NCBI GenBank assembly: GCA_033032175.1
Contig: CM065311.1
Span: 6,193,190-6,257,189, forward strand
Length of the DNA: 64,000 bases
Origin: Saturnia japonica
Taxonomy: Eukaryota; Arthropoda; Insecta; Lepidoptera; Saturniidae
Reading direction: 5' to 3'
Program-made: the position numbers and the translations under genes
Notes under the pieces: model-generated
Seen by the model: the letters and a program-made list of their open reading frames with translations, nothing else
Database searches by the model: none
What the model was told of the DNA's origin: nothing
Part shown: positions 36,801 to 46,929 of the stretch, one piece after another
How the letters are laid out: each line of letters begins with the position of its first letter
Numbering within the stretch: the first letter of the stretch is position 1

Positions 36801-39800
36801 CAATATAAGAATTATCTCCGACAGCACTGCAGTCTTACGAGCTCTGGAGAGTAACATACACGACTCTGGGCTTATAAATGAGTGTCACAAAGTACTGGAA
36901 AGGGTTACAACTAACAACAAAGTAACCCTACAGTGGATTAAAGGACACAGCGGATCACTGGGCAATGACGCAGCAGATGAACTGGCAAAGAGAGGTTCCG
37001 GCACTCTGCGGATGGGTCCTTTACCCATATTGCCTCTGCCGTTCAGCCTGATTCGCCCGTGGCTGCGTCAAAGAACAACAGAATCACATAAAGATCAATT
37101 GACAACAGCCAGTGACTGTAGACAGTCGAGAGAGACACTGCCCATCCCTGAACCGCGATTGTCGCGGCGACTTCTTGGTCTTAATAAAAGTGATCTACGT
37201 GTTATGGTAGGCACTATAACTGGCCATTGTTCACTTAACAAACACCTTTATGTTCTAGGTGTCACTGACAGTCCCATGTGCAGAGCATGCATGGAGGGCG
37301 AAGAAACCGCTACCCACGTAGTCCTGAAATGCGCGGGAGTTGCAACCCAACGGGCGAAAACCCTCAAAAACCCGAGGTCACTTCGAGAAGCCTGTGAATG
37401 CCCCAGGCTTCTGTGCTTCTGGTCGGAGTTGGGCTGGCTGGAATAGCCAGTCGGAATATCTACGCACAATGGACCTAGGAAGAGTCTAAGTGCGGACAAG
37501 TGGAGCCCACATAACATAACATAACATAAACATGCATGTACACCTAATGTTGATTTATTTTAAATTTAAACAATTAAAAAATAAACAGTTTCGGCATAAT
37601 TATGTAAAACTAGCTGTGCCCCTCGGTTTCACCCGAGTTTTTATCCAAGAAATACCGCGCCGCTAACGCGACGGACCCGTGTAGTCTATCATAATTGATA
37701 ATCATTTTCCGCAAGTACAAATTATTTTAATTTTTCATTTTCTCCTGAACTATGTGTCCTAATTACATTCTATAAAAAGAAAAATTTAAATTGTCTTTAT
37801 GATAAAATAACTTTCTTCGTAAGGATTACAATTACAATTTTTAATCTTCAACATAAAAACTCGTAAAATAACTTATTGTGGCTTATGCTATTAAGTAATA
37901 GGCATATGTTATCGAAGACTTTTTTAGATATACTAAAGAACAATATTTTTGTATTGTAGAATATTATATTTACGTATCACTAACTATTACGCCAACGCAT
38001 GCGGATAAAGTAGTTCGGGAAGACTTTCACTTCGACTTTACTTAAACAAAAATCAATATTTAAGGCTAGCTGAGAGGTTTAGCTTAGTTCCAGATAGCCT
38101 ATACTATTTTTCGTGAATCTGGCTATCATATACAAAAAGAATTTTTTGAATACGACTGCTACCAGTTGTCCAGAGATTACCATGTTTAAACAATCAGACA
38201 AAAAAAACTCGTCCGCTTTACTAAATTATTAATAGTATCTATACACGGACTGACCTCGGAACACGACAAACCAAAAGAAAATCATACATGTGTTTATCAC
38301 TATGTGTATGATGGTCGCGATACCTACCACCCTGCTATATTACTGTATATACACTGACTAATCTTTGAACATAATAAACCAAAAGAAAATTATAGATGTT
38401 TTTTTCTTTCTCACTGACTATACTGTTAGCCTAAGGAGCCCTAAAGAAATAGAGCCACTTATGGCTTTGACAGCTTCACCAGGCTTGGGGGTGAACGCTT
38501 AAGGCATTCAGCCGCGAAAGCCTGAGCAACATGCGCACAAAGGTGCTAAAGTGGCCAGACGTCTGCTTGGGCTATTACCGCGATTGTGAAAAGGTCGCGA
38601 ACTGACTAATTCCCTATCTGTAGAAAATTCGAGCTAAACTAACGCATATATATAACATGTCCCTGCCTCTAGGAGAAAGGAATGAACATGTGTATATGTA
38701 TTTAGTATTCTGGAAACATGATCGAAAGTAACTATAGTAAAAAAAGAAAAAAAAGTCCCTTACAGAATCTATGTACTTATGTGGTGTGCACGTATGTATG
38801 TACATATTGTGTGTAATGATGTGTGTGGGTAGCTACGTATTTGCAGGTGCAGTGTCACCTGTATCGCGCGAGCGGCTGCATGATTCAAGGGTTCTACACC
38901 GAGGGAACGGACCTAGGCTTGAGTTGCCGTAAGAGAGGGAGGACATGACGGGTTTGCGGGAGCGAAATTAGCCGCCCGTCCCCTGCGGAGGGAACGGTGG
39001 TTTCCCGGGCGTAGGCGCGAGCACGCTTTGTTTGGAGAGACGGTGGAGTAGTATTTGTTTATTTCCTCGACCTTATAAACGGGCTCGGTGATGATATTCG
39101 CGACTGGAGTTGTTCGCGTGGGATGTTCGGTTTTGGGGTTTAAGTCGCGGCAGCTTTCATCAACAGATTCACGTGATTCAAAGCAGTATCGAAGAACGAT
39201 CGCGTAAGATATTTAATATACGATTCGACCAACGTACCAAGGGGCTTTGTTAATTTTACGTAAGAATCGGTTTTGGAGGATTTGGAATTTGTTAATGTTG
39301 ATCTTTGACGTATGTGCGAATGTAGCGCAGCTTATATGTCATGATAGGACGGACATATGTTTTTTATAATGTAAACTTATGTCTCAGGAACATTTTGCTT
39401 AGTATCAAGGTGTGCAATCTATGTGTATTGTAAATCACCCTTATTTTTTAAAACACGAAACACTGTTATTTCTTCTTAAAAGCATAAATATGAATTTTCA
39501 TAACCCTAAATTTAGAAATAGTGGGTTCTTCATACAATCTTTCATCCCCTGTTCCACCTCTTAAAGTTTTATTTTCACGACATAAGGTAAGCCAATGTCT
39601 TTCTTTAAGGTCCAATTTATCTCTATACCAAAATGCATCAAATTTGGTTTGATGCGTTCTTCGTACAAACCTTCATCGTCTATTTCAGGGCGTGAAATGC
39701 AACAAACAGGACAGACAAAGTTACTTTCACATTTATAATATTAGTATGGATTATTCATTTCATTATGCTGTCGTTCTCTATGGTGTCAGTAAATTACCCA

Positions 39801-42800
39801 ATAGCAGAATAACGACAACAGTTTATAATAAAACATTTTTGAAATTAATTCTCTCTCTCTCCCTCTATACCTTTCTTTGTTTCTAAAGAGAACTGATACT
39901 TTAGCATGGTAAAAATAGCAAAAGATCGATTGTTGTGGTGTCCTTTTTGTTTTCTATAATAGGGATTTTTATATTGTTTAATATCTATTGTCTATAAGAA
40001 AGTCGATTTTTTGGAGTGATCGATCTTTTAGACCTCGATTTATTATGAATCGATACATCAGAGTTTGATTCGAATCGATCTTTTTCGGAATGAATTGCCT
40101 AGCAGCGATGCGGCACTCGACTTGCTTGCGTGGTTATATCCAACCTAGGGTGACCACTTATTAATATGATTTATTATATAGATGTAAGGTCAACTCATAT
40201 TGGAAAGTTCCAAATTCTCTGAAACTGTACATTTTTTAACTTTATGTAAACTTTCTATAATCATCATTTTACAAACCAGTTTCAAAGTTTCAGCCAATAC
40301 AACTGAAGAACTATTTTATAGCACTTTTATCGAACAAATGTTCGACGTGATTTTTTAAATTGATATAACTTTGTTATTTATGAATTTATTGAAGTAAAAC
40401 CAACACTAAATGTTAAGTGAACCTTACCAAAATATATTAGTTGAAACCGTTTCCAAATCAGTTAAGCCGTTTCTGAGATTAGCGCGCACCAACGTTGGCA
40501 AACAGACAAAAACAAAAATTCTAACAATCATTGTTTTGGGTTCTGCTGCGTTGATAAAGGCCCCCAATAATAGTTTTTCTCATATATATTCTATGTTCAG
40601 ACATCGATCAGTTACGCTTTTATTATATGTATAGATGTAGATATGGTGGTCGCGATACCTACCACCCTACTATATTATTACATATACACCGACTGATCTC
40701 TGAACACGATGAACCAAAAGAAACTCATAGTTGGGTTTATAGCTATTTGTATGGTGGTCGCGATACCTACCACCCCTCTATATTATTGCATAAACACTGA
40801 CTGATCTCCAAACATGACAAAGCAATAGAAAATCATAGATGGATTTATCACTCTATTTGTAGGGTATTGTAAATTATCCCTTATTGTACCACCCTGCCGA
40901 TTCATTTTTCAAAAACGCGAAACCCTTTTATTTCTTCCTTAAATCATAAATATGAATTTTCATATCCCTAAATTGAGAAATAGTGGGTTCTTCATACAAA
41001 ATTTCATCCCCTATTTGACCCCTTCATGTTTTATCTTTGCGCCATAAGGTACCCTATGTCCGCCTCCAAGGTCCAATATATCTCTATTCATCAAAATTGG
41101 TTTAACGGGTTCTTCGTACAAACCTTCATCCCCTATTTCACCCTTTAAAGTTTTATTTTCACCACATAAGGTAGCCAAAGTCTTTCTCCAAATTCCTACA
41201 TATCTCTATATCAAAATTAGATTCTTTATACGAACTTTCACTCCCCATTTAACCCCTTCCAATTTTATATCCAAAAGTAGCCAATGACCTTTCTCAACCA
41301 AAGTTCTTCAAAATTGGTTCAGCGGTCTAGGCTTTGGAAATGCAAAAGACAGGACAGACAGAATTACTTTCCCATTTATAATATTAGTAGATATGGATTA
41401 TTCAATTCATTATGCAGTCATTTTCTATGGTGTCATTTAGTAATTAAAAAACGGTAAATTATTACCCAACAGCAAAATAACGACAACAGTATAATAATAA
41501 ATTTTTGAAATGAATTCTCTTTCCCTATATACCTGTAATAAATTCTCTCTCTCTATATCTTTCTATGTTTCTCTATAATAACTGATACTTTAGTAAGGTA
41601 AAAATTACAAAAATTGTGGTTCCCTTTTAATTTTCTATTTTAGGAATTGTTATATTGTTAATACAATTGCGAAAGTGAATCGAAAAAAAATCAATTTTTG
41701 AGAGATCAATCTTTTAGACATCGATTTTTTTGGAATTGTTTCATAAGAGTTCGATTCGAATCAATCTTTTTCGAAATGAATTGCCATCCCTAGCAGCGGC
41801 GTAGCTATATCCAGCATATGCTGACCCCCTTTTAATATGATTTATCACATAGATCTGAGGTCAACTTATAATGCAAATTTGCAATTTTTTAAACTCTTCA
41901 TTTTTTAACTTTATGAAAGGTTTCGATCATCATCGTTTTACAAATCATAATATACAGATAACTAAAATTTCAGTCAATTCAACTGAAGAGCTATTTTATA
42001 GCATTTTTATCAAAAAAATGTTCAACGTGATTTTTTAAATTTATATAACTTTTTTATTTATGAAGTTATTGAAGTAAAACAATCACTAAATGTTAAGTGA
42101 ACCTTACCAGAATATATCAGTGAAAACCGTTTCCAAATCGGTTATGCCGTTTCTGAGATTAGCGCGCACAAAAGTAGGCAAACAGACAAACAGACAAAAA
42201 TTCTAAAGACAATCTGATCCACAATCAATTACTAAAGATCATTGAGAAAAATCTTATAGTTTAGCCTAAGCTAATAGTATAAATGAATACAATTATAAAA
42301 CAAAAGTGAATCTAAATAAATGTTGTTGCCTTTCAAATTATCATATCAAATCATCTCTCCTGTTACCATATCAAAACTAGTGGTGACCAAAAAGTTACTT
42401 GCTCACCTTGAGATCTTGTTTTCGCTTAAAGCTCTTTTTGCAAAAGTGGCAAATGTATGGTCTCTCACTACTGTGTGTTATACTATGGTTTCTTAAACTG
42501 CTCCATGTTTTATATGTACGTCCACATATTTTGCATGTAAACGAGTTTGTTGTGGATGCATGAACAGTCATATGAGCTTTATATGTTTTCTCACTTCGAA
42601 ACCTGTAACCAAAAATAAGCCTTTTTTATTCACTTCCCTAAATGTAAACAGGGGCTTGAACAGAGTTTTTAGATGGGGTAGGCAAAAAAATTTTAAATGC
42701 TTATTTATAAATTATCAAAAATACTACATTTTCGTTCATTATCCACAAATATCAAATATCCATAGTCCATAAGTTGACTGATTTTATAGACATAACAATT

Positions 42801-45241
42801 TGCAGATATTCAAAATAACCTTTCAATGCATGTGTATGATGTTCTGTATTTGCAAAATTAAATAACAGCAATGAAAAGACACTGGTATGAGTATATGGAT
42901 CTAAGATGATTTTAAAAACATTTTCTGTGTATACACACACCACTTGAACAAATTTCAAATAAAATTATCAATTTTTCATACTATTATCAATGTTATAATC
43001 TTGAACACCTGCTATCATACCTTACAAAAAAATTCAATCAAACAAACAATTCAGTATAACAATTATATGACAAAAAGTAATGGTCCTTTGAATAGCACTA
43101 ATTAAATGAAACAATGCTACTTTTTAAAATATTTACATACATAACTTTGGTTTGGTAAACTTTGTTAAGTATCATAAGTTGTCTTGTTTTTTAAAAGACA
43201 TTGTGTACTCTGTGTGGCTCTGTGTTGTTCTGGGCGTTATTTGTGACATACCATTTCCATTTCTTTATTTTCTTGATGACAGCTCCTGTGAAAACTTGTA
43301 TGAGCATCTTTTTTACATTATGTATGCATTACTTTATAAAAATATGACATTTACACACGTACAAGGTTATACCAGAGTCGGAGAAACTTATAGGGATGGA
43401 GCTATATCGATAAACGTAACACGAAAACAGACCCAATATTTTTTTACAAAATGTAAGAAACTAAACTATTAATAATTCTTGATTGATAATGCCAACTTCT
43501 TCAAAATTTTAGAAGCTGTTGTAAAATAAGTAGGTATAGGTAGGTACTCAACAATGAAATTAAATCATTATAACAACAGGTAAATCTTTATTTATTTATT
43601 TTAATCACAATCTGATGAATTGTCACTGTCACTCGACTCTATGAAATATATGCGATCAATATCATTACTTATTTGGTCCCAACACTACAACTATCAAATT
43701 AGAACTCTCATCAAGAAAATAAAGAAATGGAAATAGTATAGTATACAACATATTTATAAGAACGCACACCCATTAAATCCCCATGATGACAAAAATAAAA
43801 ACTTTGATGTGGATAGTTTCTATAATTCCCAAGGCACTCAGCAGGGCTAGCAGAGTGCAATGGGAAGAGAATGAAAGGAGCAGGCATACTGTATCAATGA
43901 TACTAATTATGATACCACTTTCACTCAACATGTAGAGGTGATTTATGATTTAAAAAATTCTTGGTAGAATAATATTGGTTAAATATTGGTTAAGAATTGG
44001 AGCAATTGGCTGCATAGGTTTCAATGAGTTTCATAAATCATGTTGTTATGATACTTTAAATAATATAATATAGTATGTCATAACAAACTACAGTGATCCT
44101 TATGGCGACCTTGGTTAAGTAGAAGTTGAGGAATATTCTAGAAAATACCTTAGAATATGGGTGTTAGACTTTTTTACAAGCTATGTGCAATATTACAAAA
44201 TTATTAAAGTTACACTTACATTCTTCCACATAACTGACATAAACCATTTGTAATTTTATATTGTTTCAAAAGTGTTAAAACATCTGTTTTGTAATCACCT
44301 GTTTCTAAGGAAGTATTTTCAGTGTCATGACATTTTGCCTTTACAGTAATATGAATCCATGAATGATTCTTGAGTGCAAGTTCAGTGAAGAAACTTCTTT
44401 TACATGTTTTACAAGGAAATGGTTTGATTTTCAAACACTTTTCATCATCATCATAAGATTTCAATCCTCCATTCTTAATTAATTTGATTGTCAAATTCTC
44501 ACCATCAACATCATGTAAATGTGTGACATCCTGAACTGACAAATTATTGTCCAATGATTGTGGCTCCTCTTCAGAATTTTGTAACACCATCATTGGATCC
44601 ACACTAATTTCTATTTTCGTAGCCCTGCCGCCTTCACTATCAACATTTTCATTGTCAGAATTTAGTGCTCCATCACTTTTATGTATTTTAATTGCATCAG
44701 ACATTAAAGTGTGTTGTAATAATATTTCCTGAGCTTTGTGAGCTTGGTCTATGAACTCACATACTGTTTGTAATTTTGTACAACACTGAATACAAATATT
44801 TTTTGGTAACGCATCATTTTCTCCAACCTGCAAACCAAAAATTACTATTAAATTCTAGGCTCAGCTGTAGATCACAATTTTTTTAGTTAGATTACTCTAA
44901 AATTAGGTAAATATAAAACTTCACATTGCGGAAATAAATATGTAATTTTTGCGAAATATTTTTTTATATCGCAGTTTTTGTAAATCTGACAATACAAATG
45001 TCACTTCTAAGAAGTTGAAGAAAAGATTTTCGGAGATCGTAATTTTTTCTATTCTATTTATTATTGCATTTCTTTTAGAACATTAGGATTAACCTCTTAC
45101 CTCAATAAGCAAGTATTTATGAAGCTTTTTCTGCAGAAGCATAACTTCTGCTTCGTCGCTGAATATCATAATAGTAACATCTTGTTCTTCTGCGCACAGT
45201 CGACAATATCTCTCTAAAGTGGATTGTACTGTTTCGGTCAT
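27663..45241 (-). CDS. ZAD-C2H2 zinc-finger protein, complete, five coding exons
   Basis: A probable nuclear DNA-binding transcription factor of 459 residues. The N-terminus is a ZAD domain, an insect-specific dimerisation module, with ligands C13, C16, C59 and C62 (CRLC and CIQC). An acidic linker (about 85-185) follows. Seven C2H2 fingers lie at about 186-206, 244-264, 273-293, 301-321, 329-350, 393-413 and 421-442. Exons of 141, 608, 196, 276 and 159 nt join in matching phases (0, 2, 0, 0). The junctions rebuild fingers 2, 4 and 6 with exact C-x2-C-x12-H-x3-H spacing. ZAD fingers are a large family in insects, so no orthologue is named. Intron 3 is 13 kb and full of transposons. No break is seen. 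The DNA target is unknown. Confidence 0.92.
27822..29093 (-). other. zinc-finger gene intron 4
   Basis: A 1.27-kb AT-rich intron with a SINE-like insert at 28141-28404 and no other recognised element. Confidence 0.7.
28141..28404 (+). mobile_element. tRNA-derived SINE, second family
   Basis: The A-box-like TGACTCAGTGGTAGCGCC and B-box-like GAGTTTGAATCCC are about 35 bp apart, as in a tRNA head. The body has no homology to the other SINE in the window. An A-run follows at 28421-28431. Confidence 0.65.
29094..29369 (-). CDS. zinc-finger gene exon 4 (fingers 4-6)
   Basis: The acceptor is TGATTGCAG|TTCCATAT and the donor is AATTACACT|GTAAGC. It completes finger 4 with FHINQHTGAKPYKC, holds finger 5 (CPFCDKCFASSGNCYS) and starts finger 6 (CQSCEHSFMRRDNYT). 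Confidence 0.92.
31446..31653 (+). repeat. lepidopteran interspersed repeat with AACCTCCTCCTTTTT end
   Basis: It starts AAAACCAACTTCAATGATC and ends ATTGAGAACCTCCTCCTTTTT-like. In moths and butterflies I remember copies beginning with a TTCAA motif and ending in CCTCCTTTTT. It borders the LOA-like LINE, which may have inserted at its end. Confidence 0.6.
32220..33843 (+). pseudogene. LINE ORF1 (DUF4780-like), one frameshift
   Basis: ORF1 proteins bind the LINE RNA. The N-terminal part (MENKKETKGKRAAP, from 32220) is very basic with Lys/Arg-rich clusters and stops at 32858. The frame shifts by one near 32855, after which KSKRLRFEPS-like sequence runs to a stop at 33841. The second part contains AVMIQPFRGLTAEQAEEI, VKCAMFVPNWSKDVDTL and EDGVFVVLGIP, the order I associate with DUF4780. 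No CCHC knuckles are seen. The end overlaps the ORF2 start by 35 bp. Whether the shift is real or a sequencing error cannot be told. Confidence 0.75.
33809..37446 (+). pseudogene. LINE ORF2: endonuclease, reverse transcriptase, RNase H, two frameshifts
   Basis: The start ATG is at 33809. The endonuclease motifs are complete: IALIQEPW, ISADTNSHHPLW, TIIDVTFAS and CSDHRWIEY. The frame breaks near 34715, continues in another frame (WWGPELERLRSKVRKLF) to about 35130, then shifts again. The RT (from about 35137) shows KAPSLDGIFP, FRPISLTSFILKTLERL, FIDIEGAFD, GCPQGGVLSPLLW and the catalytic GYADDLAIL. RNase H shows IYTDCSKTDTGTGAG, QCECVAITEA, IISDSTAV and WIKGHSGSLGNDAADELAKR. A C-terminal CRACMEGEETATHVVLKC could bind zinc. 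All catalytic residues are kept, so decay is recent or the shifts are sequence errors. Confidence 0.88.
37610..38240 (+). repeat. LINE-like interspersed repeat, copy in plus orientation
   Basis: It starts CTAGCTGTGCCCCTCGG and contains TTTCACCCGAG and ACCCGTGTA. The same family lies reversed at 51327-51930 and its start recurs at 63687. No coding is left. Confidence 0.65.
38241..38398. repeat. minisatellite, ~108-bp unit, about 1.5 copies
   Basis: The units begin ATACACGGACTGACC and ATACACTGACTAATC at 38241 and 38349 and carry GGTCGCGATACCTACCACC. Related units occur at 40630-40860. Confidence 0.6.
38399..39424 (-). mobile_element. Jockey-type LINE 3' piece: end of RT ORF, 3' UTR, tail
   Basis: On the minus strand it begins with KMFLRHKFTL and YVRPIMTYKLRYIRTYVKD, matching KMSTRNKLTLYKMCIRPIMTY of the Jockey remnant at 48.2 kb. 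It continues through a decayed C-terminal region and the 3' UTR hairpin (about 38643-38700) to CTGACTATACTGTTAGCC and the tail at 38399. This copy ties the short 3' pieces at 539, 5416 and 52160 to the Jockey family. Confidence 0.72.
39425..42215. repeat. diverged tandem duplication of a ~1.4-kb unit, with minisatellite
   Basis: Unit 1 starts at 39425 (GTATTGTAAATCACCC) and unit 2 at 40864 (GTATTGTAAATTATCCC). Both run through ATAAATATGAATTTTCATA, TAGTGGGTTCTTCATACAA, a TTTATAATATTAGTA tail, ATTCATTATGC.GTC, and CCGTTTCTGAGATTAGCGCGCAC. Between them at 40630-40860 lie two copies of the 106-bp minisatellite. Divergence is clearly above 5%, so the duplication is old. Confidence 0.65.
42407..42602 (-). 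CDS. zinc-finger gene exon 3 (fingers 2-4)
   Basis: The acceptor is GGTTACAG|GTTTCGAAG and the donor is CTCAAG|GTGAGC. It completes finger 2 (RMFRSEKTYKAHMTVH), holds finger 3 (CKICGRTYKTWSSLRN) and starts finger 4 (CHFCKKSFKRKQDLK). Confidence 0.92.
42603..44219 (-). other. zinc-finger gene intron 2
   Basis: A 1.6-kb intron. It contains an inverted repeat: TTTCCATTTCTTTATTTTC near 43256-43275 and its reverse complement near 43715-43735. A 106-codon open frame at 43152-43472 overlaps the left arm and matches nothing I know. Confidence 0.7.
44220..44827 (-). CDS. zinc-finger gene exon 2 (ZAD second half, linker, finger 1)
   Basis: The acceptor is GGTTTGCAG|GTTGGAG and the donor is GAAGAAT|GTAAGTG. 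It encodes VGENDALPKNICIQCC, the acidic linker, finger 1 (CKTCKRSF..H..H) and CQLCGR, the first half of finger 2. It ends in phase 2. Confidence 0.92.
45101..45241 (-). CDS. zinc-finger gene exon 1 (start, ZAD first half)
   Basis: The ATG is at 45241-45239. It encodes MTETVQSTLERYCRLC through KKLHKYLLIE. The donor is GAG|GTAAGAGG, phase 0. The upstream stop TAA just before the ATG supports this start. Confidence 0.9.
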
Positions 45242-45480
45242 TATTAGCTAAATTTGATACATTTTTATTTTATTTTCGTTCGAAACTTCCCCCAACAATT
45301 CATTAATATCCACAGAGTACATTAATATCCATTATTCTTTTTCTACTTGTTTTAGTGCCGCTCAAAGAATATACTACTCTCTACCGAGAGGTGCCGCTCG
45401 TAGACCAATAACCAGAGGGTGCCGCTCATAGACCAATGTGCCCAGTGCCGCTTGTATTTGTCAGTGTCAATAAACTTATA
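45242..45480 (-). promoter_or_regulatory. probable zinc-finger gene promoter with four GTGCCGCT motifs
   Basis: GTGCCGCT occurs at 45355, 45391, 45419 and 45445, that is 115-210 bp upstream of the start codon and 26-36 bp apart. Two copies continue as CRTAGACCAAT, giving inverted-CCAAT-like boxes. The clustering suggests binding sites or a degenerate minisatellite. The transcription start is not identifiable. Confidence 0.4.
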
Positions 45481-46929
45481 TGACACCAGTGTTGCCAACC
45501 CTAGAATCCATTTGATCATAAAATTCATTTAAAAATACGTTACATTGTTTTTTTTTTTATTTTATATGGCAACCCTGTCCTCTTCTGGACTAACCCTGAC
45601 TGACCGGGTTATTTGTCTATGCTAAAGACTATACTACTTCTGACCACTACTACTGCCATTTTCAAGTGTAGTTTCCATCAGACCATCATAAGATCATAAT
45701 GAGGAGTTTAGAATAAGCTCAAAGTACTTGGAATCGTTTTAGATTTAGTTATGGGTATAGGCGGTTAATATATGGGCAATACATAAATGTATTTAAGATA
45801 GGATATTAGAAGGAAATATTATGAAATTTAACTAATGATTTTGTATATAACCTGTTTTAAAGAAAGTATAGATGGAAGGTCGCATGGAACGGAAGCTTTA
45901 AAATAACAGAATATATTAAACAGTGGCAAGGATCAAGGAAATATAACAAAGGACAATTGAAGAGAATGTGAACAATGTCACTATCCCCTATACCACATTC
46001 ACAAACAATCTCTGATACGAATCAAATGAACCAGTGAAGCACAGTGACCAAATCTTAGAAATCTGAAATTGAAATTGAATTGATCGAATTTTCTTATCTG
46101 AAATTTGTGATGTAATTTTTTTGCAGAATCTTAATTTGGAGAAACCACGGTCTGAGTGAAATCACAGATTGGTTACGCTAATAAAAATGAGCTTTTTTGA
46201 ATCATTCCACTCCGCATCCCACCTTTCGACCATTTTCTGCCTAGGTATATAAGCTACTAGGTCCTGACTATGCAAACTTATGAGTTTTTAATTTTATACA
46301 CAATTAAACATTCAACTTCAATTAGAGAAAATGGCAATGTTTGTAACATATTTATGTTTTTAATAATATCAAGTTCATCAACTTCACGTCAATAAAGAGA
46401 ATGTCGGTAAATTTCATTTATTTATATTTTGTTTTATAATTCTTTTATTTTAAATGTGAAGTACATGTTACATTGGCTTGCAAGAGTACCATAACCAATA
46501 TAAAAATCGGTTGTCTGTAAAGTCGGTTTACTGACGATAGTTGAACGTGATAACGTTATAAGAAAATACTGACGGAATGGTATCATTTTTCAAATAATAT
46601 CGAAAGAATCATTACCTTTATCGCCGCAATTATCGTTGCTATAAACATTCACTTTTCACTGCATTTTATACTTGACGAAAACATGTAAATGTATTATTGT
46701 ATAGCAGCTGTCCACGCGGACGCATCGCTCACTCAAGTAGGAGAGAGACAGATTTCGAACGCTGCCTAACGCGAAGGCCGATTGTGCCTCTTTGTCACTC
46801 GTTCCGCGCTCTCGCTTGCACTTCAAGTCTTAAATGGAACGCCTCAGATCGAGGTAATGCCGCATGAGTCATGTTTTTTCGTACGTGCAGCCGGCTCCAT
46901 CCAATTATAAGACCTTGTCACGTCAAAAA
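45481..46929. other. intergenic, with a probable interspersed repeat
   Basis: No gene is seen. The stretch from about 46450 to 46880 (GTCGGTTTACTGACGATAG, AACGTGATAACGTTATAAG, CACGCGGACGCATCGCTCAC) resembles a sequence I associate with many lepidopteran genomes, so it is probably a noncoding repeat. Confidence 0.45.

Larger units (their letters stand above)
31655..37530 (+). mobile_element. LOA/I-group non-LTR retrotransposon, nearly full length
   Basis: A GC-richer 5' UTR (about 31655-32219) leads into ORF1 and ORF2, then a short 3' UTR ending in CATAACATAACATAACATAA. ORF2 carries endonuclease, RT and RNase H, the LOA/I arrangement. ORF1 resembles the DUF4780 protein found with LOA-type elements, from memory. 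It lies antisense in intron 3 of the zinc-finger gene. The exact 5' border and a target duplication could not be fixed. Three frameshifts break it. Confidence 0.85.
29370..42406 (-). other. zinc-finger gene intron 3 (13 kb)
   Basis: A single large intron between fingers 4a and 4b. The stretch 29370-31445 is AT-rich without a recognised element. The rest holds a lepidopteran tail repeat, a LOA-like LINE, a Jockey piece and a tandem duplication, each listed separately. Confidence 0.85.

Noticed and set aside
43152..43472. 106-codon open frame as a host gene
   Set aside because: It lies in an intron of the zinc-finger gene, overlaps an inverted repeat and has no recognisable motif.
43250..43740. 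Inverted repeat as a standard MITE
   Set aside because: No clear target duplication or terminal motif was found, so it is reported only as an inverted repeat.
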